DNA from: Sphingomicrobium sp. | GTDB taxonomy: Bacteria > Pseudomonadota > Alphaproteobacteria > Sphingomonadales > Sphingomonadaceae | NCBI GenBank assembly: GCA_025450755.1 | Contig: JANWLR010000048.1 | Span: 1 to 64,000, forward strand | Direction of reading: 5' to 3' | DNA length: 64,000 nucleotides | Part shown: positions 39,001-46,654 of the stretch, piece by piece | How positions within the stretch are numbered: the stretch's first letter is position 1 | Layout of the letters: every line of letters starts with the position of its first letter | Translations under genes and position numbers: made by a program | Notes under the pieces: generated by a model | The model's input: the letters and a program-made list of their open reading frames with translations, nothing else | Told to the model about the DNA's origin: nothing | Database searches by the model: none

Positions 39001-39489
39001 TCAGGCGTGCTCGGCCTCTGCGTCGACAGTCTGGCCGGAAGCCAGTTTGCCGCTCTTCCCGGACTCGCCGATGTTGATCTTCTTGGGCTTCATCGCCTCG
39101 GGGATCTCGCGCAGGAGCTCGATTGCGAGCAAGCCGTCCTTGAGGTCCGCACCCTTGACCTGGATATGGTCGGCGAGCGCGAATCGCCGCTCGAACGAGC
39201 GGTTGGCGATCCCGCGATAGATGAAGTCGCCATCCTTCTGGTCGCTTTCCTCTGACTTGCGGCCGGTGACGATCAGTACGTTCTGCTGCGCGGTGATGTC
39301 GATTTCGTCGGGCTTGAACCCGGCGACCGCAAGCTGGATGCAATAATCATTCTCGCCTTTCTTGATGAGGTCGAAAGGCGGGTAGTTTTCCTGCGCCTGC
39401 CCGAGACTTGAGTTCTCGAGCATGTCGAACAGGCGGTCGAAACCGACCGTGGAACGCCGGAACGGCGAAAAGTCGAATGCACTACGCAT
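39001..39489 (-). CDS. Hsp20/alpha-crystallin family small heat shock protein
   Basis: MRSAFDFSPFRRSTVGFDRLFDML...YPPFDLIKKGENDYCIQLAVAGFKPDEIDI...FERRFALADHIQV. Confidence 0.93.
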   Translation of the reverse strand: MRSAFDFSPFRRSTVGFDRLFDMLENSSLGQAQENYPPFDLIKKGENDYCIQLAVAGFKPDEIDITAQQNVLIVTGRKSEESDQKDGDFIYRGIANRSFERRFALADHIQVKGADLKDGLLAIELLREIPEAMKPKKINIGESGKSGKLASGQTVDAEAEHA

Positions 39490-39674
39490 GTCATGTCCTC
39501 CAAATTGAGCGACTGGCGAAGCGCTTGGCTGCGGATGGGAGCGCTCCGTCGCCGGGCCCGATTGGCGCCCGGCAAATGCGGATTTGGAATGGGAGTTTGC
39601 GATTTCAAGACTGTGGAAAACACGTAATCGCAAGATTGGCACGGCTCGAATCCGCGCCCTATAGCTGCCTTCAA

Positions 39675-41669
39675 ATGGCCGACCTGTTCTCGTCTTCCGC
39701 TTCACCGACGCCCGACAGCTACGATGCGAGCGCGATCGAGGTCCTCGAAGGCCTCGAGCCCGTCCGCCGCCGTCCCGGCATGTACATCGGCGGGACCGAC
39801 GCCCGCGCTCTCCACCACCTCGCCGCCGAGGTCATCGACAATAGCATGGACGAGGCCGTCGCCGGCTTCGCCACCCGGATCGAGGTCGAGCTCGACAAGG
39901 GCAACCGCCTGACCGTCACCGACAACGGCCGCGGAATCCCGGTCGACCCGCACCCTCGCTTCCCCGGCAAGTCCGCGCTTGAAGTGATCATGACCACGCT
40001 TCACTCGGGCGGGAAGTTCGAGGGGAAAGCCTATTCGACCAGCGGCGGCCTCCACGGCGTCGGGGTTAGCGTCGTCAACGCTTTGTCCACCCAGACGGTC
40101 ATCGAGGTCGCGCGCGAGAAGAAGCTCTATCGCCAGACCTTTTCGAAGGGGCTTGCGACTTCGAAGCTCGAAGAGGTCGGCGCAGCCCCCAACCGCCGCG
40201 GCACCACGGTCACCTTCACCCCCGACCCCGAGATCTTCGGCGCCGACGCGGCCTTCAGCCCGGAGCGCCTGTACAAGCTCGCGCGTTCCAAGGCCTATCT
40301 GTTCGCCGGGGTCGAGATCCGCTGGCGCTGCGACCCGTCGCTTGCTTCAGCCGGCGTCCCCGAGAGCGCGGCCTTCCACTTCCCGGGAGGCCTCGCCGAC
40401 AGTCTCGCCGAGCAGGTCGGCGACAGACCCACGGTCACCAACCAGCCTTTCACCGGCCGCCAGGATTTCTCGGCCGATGCATCCGGCACCCCCCAAGGGT
40501 CCGCCGAATGGGCGGTCGCCTGGCCGCTCTATTCTGACGGCAGCGAAAGCTATTACTGCAACACGATTCCGACGCCCGACGGCGGCACGCACGAGGCGGG
40601 GCTTCGAGCCGCGCTCACCAAGGGCATCCGCGGGTTCGGCGAGCTGATCGGCAACAAGAAGGCCAAGGACATCACCGCCGACGACGTGATGAACGGCGTC
40701 GAGCTGATGCTCAGCGTCTTCATCCGCAACCCGCATTTCCAGAGCCAGACCAAGGACCGTCTGACGAGCCTCGAGGCCGCGCGCTTCGTCGAGGCCGCCG
40801 TCCGCGACCATTTCGACCATTATCTCGCCGACAATATGGACCGCGGCCGCGCCCTCCTCGGCTCGATCGTCGAGCGGATGGAGGAGCGCCTCCGCCGCCG
40901 CGCCGAGCGCGAGGTCCAGCGCAAGACCGCGACCTCCGCCCGCAAGCTCCGCCTCCCCGGCAAGCTCACCGACTGCTCATCCGACGACCCCGAAGGCACC
41001 GAGCTGTTCATCGTCGAGGGCGACAGCGCCGGCGGCTCGGCCAAGCAGGCACGCGACCGCAAGACGCAGGCGATCCTCCCCATCCGCGGCAAGATCCTCA
41101 ACGTCGCGTCCGCGTCCGCCGAAAAGATCCGCGCCAATGCCGAGATCGCCGACCTCCAGCTCGCGCTCGGCTGCGGCACCCGCGACAAGTGGAGCGAGGA
41201 GGCGCTGCGCTACGAGCGCATCGTCATCATGACCGACGCCGACGTCGACGGCGCCCACATCGCGACCCTTCTGATGACCTTCTTCTTCCAGGAAATGCCC
41301 GAGCTGGTGCGCCGCGGTCACCTCTTTCTCGCCCAGCCGCCGCTCTACCGGCTGACCGCCGGCGCGAAGACTCTCTACGCCCGCGATGACGCCCACCGCG
41401 CCGAGCTCGAAGCGACCGAGTTTAAGGGCAAGAAGGCCGAGGTCAGCCGCTTCAAGGGCCTCGGCGAGATGAACCCGAACCAGCTCAAGGAAACGACCAT
41501 GGACCCGAAGACCCGGTCCATGCTGAAGGTGACTCTTCCTAGCGCCTACGAGGACCGCCAGCCGATCAAGGACCTTGTCGAGCGCCTCATGGGGAGAGAC
41601 CCAGCGCCGAGGTTCGAATTCATCCAGGCGAGAGCGAGCGCGGTCGATGATGAAGAGATCGACGCTTGA
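39675..41669 (+). CDS. parE: DNA topoisomerase IV subunit B
   Basis: EVLEGLEPVRRRPGMYIGG, DNGRGIPVDPHP, GGLHGVGVSVVNALS, FIVEGDSAGGSAKQARDRKTQAILPIRGKILNV. Confidence 0.95.
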   Translation: MADLFSSSASPTPDSYDASAIEVLEGLEPVRRRPGMYIGGTDARALHHLAAEVIDNSMDEAVAGFATRIEVELDKGNRLTVTDNGRGIPVDPHPRFPGKSALEVIMTTLHSGGKFEGKAYSTSGGLHGVGVSVVNALSTQTVIEVAREKKLYRQTFSKGLATSKLEEVGAAPNRRGTTVTFTPDPEIFGADAAFSPERLYKLARSKAYLFAGVEIRWRCDPSLASAGVPESAAFHFPGGLADSLAEQVGDRPTVTNQPFTGRQDFSADASGTPQGSAEWAVAWPLYSDGSESYYCNTIPTPDGGTHEAGLRAALTKGIRGFGELIGNKKAKDITADDVMNGVELMLSVFIRNPHFQSQTKDRLTSLEAARFVEAAVRDHFDHYLADNMDRGRALLGSIVERMEERLRRRAEREVQRKTATSARKLRLPGKLTDCSSDDPEGTELFIVEGDSAGGSAKQARDRKTQAILPIRGKILNVASASAEKIRANAEIADLQLALGCGTRDKWSEEALRYERIVIMTDADVDGAHIATLLMTFFFQEMPELVRRGHLFLAQPPLYRLTAGAKTLYARDDAHRAELEATEFKGKKAEVSRFKGLGEMNPNQLKETTMDPKTRSMLKVTLPSAYEDRQPIKDLVERLMGRDPAPRFEFIQARASAVDDEEIDA

Positions 41670-41998
41670 TCTTTAAGATCAGCTTTGGGCGGCGTCTTGC
41701 GGATTCATGCCCGGTCGGGTCCGCTCCATTCGAACGAAATATCCTTGGTCGACTTGCCCGCGCCTTAGTCCCGGTTCAAGCCGAATGCGTTCGCCCAGCA
41801 ACCTTGAGCTTTCCCGCAAGGTGGCGATGCTGCCCGGACCAACCTTGGAACCCCACGGAGGTTGCGGACCTCCGCAAACTCTCCATTGCGGGTTGGCCCG
41901 GTCGGCGCGTTGCCCGTCGCGAGAGCGACAGATCGGCTCTATTTCAGGGCCTGCGATTGCGTTAAACGACGGTCCCCTCAAAATCGCGAGGAGGTGAC

Positions 41999-42718
41999 AT
42001 GTCTTTTGCAGCCGGACTTCGGCGCGCGCTGGACGTTCGCCAAAGCGATGTCGTCTCCGAACTGGACCAGGGCGACAGCCTCGAGGACGTTCTCAATCGC
42101 CACCTGCTCATCGTCGAAGAAATGTGCGACGACGAGATCTTAACATCGGTTCTGCTGCTCAGTCCGGATAGCAGGCATCTTCTGCACGGAGCGGCGCCGA
42201 GCCTTCCGAAAGCCTATTGCGAGGCGATCAACGGGCTGGAGATCGGGCCATCGGCGGGCTCGTGTGGAACCGCGGCCTACTCCGGGGTCCCGGTCTATGT
42301 CACGGATATTGCCACCGACGCCCGCTGGGCGCCTTACCGCGACGTTGCGCTCCCGTATGGGCTTCGCTCGTGCTGGTCCACGCCGATCCGGCACGCCAAC
42401 GGCCATGTGATGGGGACCTTCGCAATCTATCATCGCACGTCGTGCGGCCCGGTGAGAGCGGAGCTTGACGCGATCGAGGTGATCACGGGCAATGTCGCCC
42501 AGGCCATCATGTGGTCCCGCGATCCGGAGGATCGAGCCTATTGGATGAACGTCTTGCCAAAGCAGGTCGCTGCGCTCGAAGCGATTGTGGCGGCGATCAG
42601 CAAACATTCCTCGGCGCTCGACGCAGAGGGCCAGGAGGCGGTGGATGCAGCGTTGAAGTCGAGCAAGGCTCTTGCCGAAGTGGTTCGGCGCCAACTCGCC
42701 GGGATCGATGGGGCTTGA
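41999..42718 (+). CDS. GAF domain-containing protein
   Basis: LLLSPDSRHLLHGAAPSLP...IGPSAGSCGTAAYSGVPVYVTDIATDARWAPYR..GLRSCWSTPIR. Confidence 0.85.
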   Translation: MSFAAGLRRALDVRQSDVVSELDQGDSLEDVLNRHLLIVEEMCDDEILTSVLLLSPDSRHLLHGAAPSLPKAYCEAINGLEIGPSAGSCGTAAYSGVPVYVTDIATDARWAPYRDVALPYGLRSCWSTPIRHANGHVMGTFAIYHRTSCGPVRAELDAIEVITGNVAQAIMWSRDPEDRAYWMNVLPKQVAALEAIVAAISKHSSALDAEGQEAVDAALKSSKALAEVVRRQLAGIDGA

Positions 42719-43374
42719 CGCTTAAGGACGCTGGCGAACTCAAGGGGTTGCAGCAGTTCCTCGATTTCGAGCAGCAGCGCGCCTGGATGGACGGCGAAGC
42801 GACGCCGGCCGATGCCGACGAGCGCTCGGAATCGCTGGAGCAGCGCTTCAAATATGCCGGGAGGTTTCAGAAGCTGCTCCGCCGGCCGCAGGCTGAGGCG
42901 GCCCTCGACGTCCTCAGGCTCTACGGCGAGACCTGCATTCCGATCCCGCGCCGGACCGAGCGATATTATTGGTCGGTGTCGTGCCTCCCCTCGACCTCCG
43001 ACAGGCCGCTCGTCCGGGTCAATGCGAGCTGGATGGAGCTGTTCACGCTGTTGCCGGATGGTCAGGACTTGCGCGCCAGGATCATCCTGCACCGGTCGGA
43101 TTTCACCACGGACGGATCAACCGATCCCGACCAGCTCGACCAGGACTTGCTCGAGCGTTGCGTTGCGAGGCCCGAGGACGTCAGTCATTTCCTATGCAAG
43201 GCGGAAACGTTCGGAGTGAAGGTTCGAAGCGCCGCCTCGATCCGCAAGTTCCTTGACGTGCCGCATGCGCTCCGCGCCATCCGCAGGTTCAACCTCACCC
43301 ACATGAACCGCGGCCGCAACGCCTATCAGGCGAGCCACTGTTACAGCGTCGCCGACGTCATGGTGGAGGCTTGA
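42715..43374 (+). CDS. hypothetical protein
   Basis: ORF with TTG start overlapping GAF gene stop (TTGA); LTLKDAGELKGLQQFLDFEQQRAWMDG; upstream extension of the listed ORF is antisense-like. Confidence 0.55.
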   Translation: MTLKDAGELKGLQQFLDFEQQRAWMDGEATPADADERSESLEQRFKYAGRFQKLLRRPQAEAALDVLRLYGETCIPIPRRTERYYWSVSCLPSTSDRPLVRVNASWMELFTLLPDGQDLRARIILHRSDFTTDGSTDPDQLDQDLLERCVARPEDVSHFLCKAETFGVKVRSAASIRKFLDVPHALRAIRRFNLTHMNRGRNAYQASHCYSVADVMVEA

Positions 43375-43474
43375 GCGGGCTGGATTTCTCAACAACCATG
43401 CAACCTATCGGCCGTGAAAGCATCGTTGCAGCGCTGGCCGCACTGTTCGCGGCCTTTAAAACAGGAGCACGAAC

Positions 43475-43729
43475 ATGAAGCTTTTCATCGCATCGCTTGC
43501 AGCATTGGCGCTCGCCGTTCCCGCAGTCGCCCAGAACCAGCCGACCACGAACGACACCACCACACAGACGACGACCTCAACGATGACAGCGCCCAAACAT
43601 GTCACGAAGCACAGGGTCGTACGCCATCACAAGCCGATGAAGCATCGCCGCCATCACCGCGTCGTTCGCCACCACAAGCATGTTACGCACATCAAGGCGA
43701 GCATCAAGACTTCGACGACCAAGAGCTGA
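43475..43729 (+). CDS. exported His/Arg/Lys-rich small protein
   Basis: signal peptide MKLFIASLAALALAVPAVAQ; HRVVRHHK repeated twice. Confidence 0.65.
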   Translation: MKLFIASLAALALAVPAVAQNQPTTNDTTTQTTTSTMTAPKHVTKHRVVRHHKPMKHRRHHRVVRHHKHVTHIKASIKTSTTKS

Positions 43730-43795
43730 GGAAACCGCAAATGGCCTGGCCTCGCTGATCCTTCATGGTCGGCAGAGGCCGGGCAGCCTCCCGCC

Positions 43796-43981
43796 TTATG
43801 CGCTCTCCCGAGCGTCGCCCCATTCGAACAGCATTGCGTTGGCCTCGGATTCCTTCAGCCGGGCAAGGAAGACATGGGCAAGCTGCACGCGCCGGTCGCG
43901 TGCCGCCTCGGTCACCGCCCTGCTCGCTGCCGCCAGCTCTTCCGCGGCGCGGCGACGATAGAATCGCTCATCCGGCTCCAT
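43796..43981 (-). CDS. small helical hypothetical protein
   Basis: MEPDERFYRRRAAEELAAASRAVTEAARDRRVQLAHVFLARLKESEA. Confidence 0.6.
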   Translation of the reverse strand: MEPDERFYRRRAAEELAAASRAVTEAARDRRVQLAHVFLARLKESEANAMLFEWGDARESA

Positions 43982-44170
43982 GCGCTTGCCTCTCCTCAAG
44001 AGCAGTAGTTCGAGTCGTTGAACGCGAATTTAACGCAGGTTTGTGACCGAGGTCTAGCCCACCGCTTCGGCTCGCCATTGGGCCCTTACCGTTGGGTAAG
44101 GTGCCGGATTATTGTTGTTTGCTGTAGGCAAGTGCTTGCTCGGCACAACCATCGATCGATGGGGGTTCGT

Positions 44171-44812
44171 ATGGGCAAGATCCATCATTTGAATGTCGGC
44201 ATTCGTGAGCTCTCGCTCCTAGCCAGCGCGGCGGTTCTGGTCGGCGTAGCGGCGTACGCACAAGGCGGGGGCAATCCGAACGGGCCCAAGATGGCGAACG
44301 TGCCCGGTGCGGTGGCATCCCTGCCGGCCGGCTCCGCGATCCTCACCGGCCATTTCGAAATCAGGCCGGCTCAACCGGGTGAGCCAGGGATCTTCTCCTC
44401 GGCGAACATGGGCGGAGCCTGCCTCGTCGCCCAATATCCCGCCCAGCCGAAGAGCTGCACCAAGCATAGCGAATGCGCGCTACCCTCATCGGGCATCGGC
44501 GAGGGCGCGGCATCCTATTGCCTCCCCGAAAGCCCCGGAAAGCCGACTTCGGGCAATGGAAAATCAGTCCCGCCGGTGGGCGCTGGCAGCTGCTGGATCA
44601 AGCCGAGCGAGGATTTCTGCCTCAAGGGTGCGGGCGTAGGAGCACCCGACACGGCGCCGGTGAACTCGGCCCCTGTCGCTGCGGCCACCGGGGTCAAGAG
44701 ATGGCGCGTTCTCACCTGTCTCAACGGCATTCCCTTGGCATGCACCGGACAAGTGCCGGCAACCCCGAACGAATACCAACATCAGGCCGGGCCGGTGTAC
44801 ACGGCGAGCTGA
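44171..44812 (+). CDS. secreted Cys-containing hypothetical protein
   Basis: N-terminal hydrophobic segment, eight Cys in the mature region. Confidence 0.55.
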   Translation: MGKIHHLNVGIRELSLLASAAVLVGVAAYAQGGGNPNGPKMANVPGAVASLPAGSAILTGHFEIRPAQPGEPGIFSSANMGGACLVAQYPAQPKSCTKHSECALPSSGIGEGAASYCLPESPGKPTSGNGKSVPPVGAGSCWIKPSEDFCLKGAGVGAPDTAPVNSAPVAAATGVKRWRVLTCLNGIPLACTGQVPATPNEYQHQAGPVYTAS

Positions 44813-44995
44813 CGCTGGGCCAACCGCTGGTCGGCGACCGTCGCTTCGAATTGGCACAGCGGTCAAAAGGGGAGCGCGCGGCAATGACGGGCGCGCTGTT
44901 AAATGATCCGACAACCCGCCAAGCGGATTTGCGGATGTGCGGGACGCGCGGCCCGGTTTTTGAAATCTCCCGCTGCCGGGTTGCGTTCTGGCTAA

Positions 44996-45157
44996 TTACG
45001 GCCCCGGGTAGCTCAATGGATTGTCGTTGTAAGCCTCGGCCAGGCTGACCGGCCCCCAGGCAATGGTCTTCCAGCGGTGGTCGCCCATCCAATGCGCTGC
45101 GGCGAGGCCGCAACACAGCCACAGGAAGACAAAAACCCAGAAGATCCATTTCAGCAT
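44996..45157 (-). CDS. small single-TM hypothetical protein (53 aa)
   Basis: MLKWIFWVFVFLWLCCGLAAAHWMGDHRWKTIAWGPVSLAEAYNDNPLSYPGP*, preceded by agggggtc. Confidence 0.5.
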   Translation of the reverse strand: MLKWIFWVFVFLWLCCGLAAAHWMGDHRWKTIAWGPVSLAEAYNDNPLSYPGP

Positions 45158-45290
45158 AATGACCCCCTGTTCGGGAACCCGGAATTATGCGCCTCCAGAC
45201 CTTAAGTGAGCGTTACGAACCTCGAAGCCGCTGGAAAAGTCGTTCGGTTGGTGCAACGTTCCAGTCTCGTCTCATGGGGGAGTTGAGCAG

Positions 45291-45893
45291 ATGGCAGAAG
45301 AGACAATCGTCGTCGTTCCAACCGCCAATCCGGCCGCGCTCGGGCTGGTGGCATTCGGCCTTACCACCGTCTTGCTGAGCCTGGTCAACGCGGGGGTGCT
45401 TCCGGCGGCCGGCGGGGACGTCGTGATCCCGCTTGCTCTGGTGTTCGGCGGACTGATGCAGATCTTCGCCGGCGCCTTCGAGTTCAGGCTCGGCAATACG
45501 TTCGGGATGACCGCGTTCCTGAGCTACGGCGCCTTCTGGTGGTGGCACGCCTTCATGCTGTTGCTCGCGCACAGCCATTTGATCGACATTTCGCAAGCCG
45601 GTCCGACGATCGGGGTCGGTGTATTGCTGTGGGGCGTACTGACGTTCTACTTGTGGATCGCGAGCTTCCGGCTGTCGAAGATTGTGTTCCTGATCTTTCT
45701 CACCTTGTGGGTGACCTTCGGCTTGCTCGGCTTCGGGTTCATCAACGGCAGTGATGCGCTGGTGCACGCCGGCGGCTGGCTCGGCGTGGTTTGCGGAAGT
45801 CTGGCAATGTACGGCAGCTTCGCGATCGTCACCAACGCGACCTTCGGGCGCGCGGTGGTTCCGGTCGGCGAGACGCCGTTCCTGAGAGGCTGA
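45291..45893 (+). CDS. satP: GPR1/FUN34/YaaH-family acetate/succinate transporter
   Basis: NPAALGLVAFGLTT family signature; six hydrophobic helices. Confidence 0.88.
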   Translation: MAEETIVVVPTANPAALGLVAFGLTTVLLSLVNAGVLPAAGGDVVIPLALVFGGLMQIFAGAFEFRLGNTFGMTAFLSYGAFWWWHAFMLLLAHSHLIDISQAGPTIGVGVLLWGVLTFYLWIASFRLSKIVFLIFLTLWVTFGLLGFGFINGSDALVHAGGWLGVVCGSLAMYGSFAIVTNATFGRAVVPVGETPFLRG

Positions 45894-45899
45894 GAAAGC

Positions 45900-46040
45900 T
45901 CAGTCCGGGATTGGCCATTCGACCTTGGTCTCGGGGAAATTGCCCGGGTCCTCGGTCGGAACGGGGACGAGCAGCGGCCGGCGGATCGATCGCTGCTTGG
46001 AAATCTCGCGCAGGCGCCCGAGCGAGGCCGGGCGGCTCAT
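45900..46040 (-). CDS. small hypothetical protein (46 aa)
   Basis: MSRPASLGRLREISKQRSIRRPLLVPVPTEDPGNFPETKVEWPIPD*; start overlaps stop of 46037-46204 ORF (ATGA). Confidence 0.45.
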   Translation of the reverse strand: MSRPASLGRLREISKQRSIRRPLLVPVPTEDPGNFPETKVEWPIPD

Positions 46041-46204
46041 TGCAAAACTTCCCGGAGCTGAAGCGGCTCGTAAGCGTCGGGCGAATCTGGGTCGGAAAGC
46101 TTTCGCGAGTTCGCAGCCCTGGTGCGGGTCGCGATTGCAGCAAGCCGCACGGCCGCGGCCTCGTCCTCTTCTGACATGGGTTGATTAGCCTTGAAGAACC
46201 TCAT
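46037..46204 (-). CDS. small hypothetical protein (55 aa)
   Basis: MRFFKANQPMSEEDEAAAVRLAAIATRTRAANSRKLSDPDSPDAYEPLQLREVLQ*; preceded by cagggggcac. Confidence 0.45.
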   Translation of the reverse strand: MRFFKANQPMSEEDEAAAVRLAAIATRTRAANSRKLSDPDSPDAYEPLQLREVLQ

Positions 46205-46282
46205 TAGCGGTGCCCCCTGTTGTCGCCACCGCCACGCCAGCTTTGTCAGCTACGCGACATTTCTTGATGAGGTGTTAAGAGT

Positions 46283-46543
46283 TCAGACGGGACAATATTT
46301 GTCGAATTCGGCTTCGACGATGCGGCGATGACGCGATACGACCCGGGCCCTGATCGAGCCCATCCGATAGATGTGGATGTTGACCGGTTCGCCGACGGCG
46401 AATTTCTGGTCGGACTCGAACTCGCAGCCGTCGTAACCGAGAAGCCTCAGGCGGACGGGAACTTCGCGGCCGCCGCGGCGGCTTACCCTCACCTGGGTGG
46501 ATGGGTCGTCTGGTCTTTCCAGCGTTACATCGAGGCCGTGCAT
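46283..46543 (-). CDS. PilZ-like domain protein
   Basis: VSRRGGREVPVRLRLLGYDGCEFESDQKFAVGEPVNIHIYRMGSIRARVV. Confidence 0.5.
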   Translation of the reverse strand: MHGLDVTLERPDDPSTQVRVSRRGGREVPVRLRLLGYDGCEFESDQKFAVGEPVNIHIYRMGSIRARVVSRHRRIVEAEFDKYCPV

Positions 46544-46654
46544 CGCCTTACCCCAATCATTCCCGCAACAGCAGGAGATGACGAAGATTGTCTTAGGAAA
46601 GTGCGTGAAGGGCCGGTTGACCAAGCCGAACGGGATTGCGGGTGCGACGAGCGC

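Noticed and set aside
41670-41998. Possible gene in the parE-GAF gap (ORFs 41679-41981 minus and 41707-41997 plus)
   Set aside because: Both translations lack domain or compositional support; treated as intergenic.
45001-45060. tRNA-like start 'GCCCCGGGTAGCTCAATGGATTGTCG' on the + strand
   Set aside because: It resembles a tRNA acceptor/D-arm start, but no plausible anticodon and T-arm (GGTTCRA) follow at the right spacing; it is explained as antisense of the 53 aa micro-ORF.
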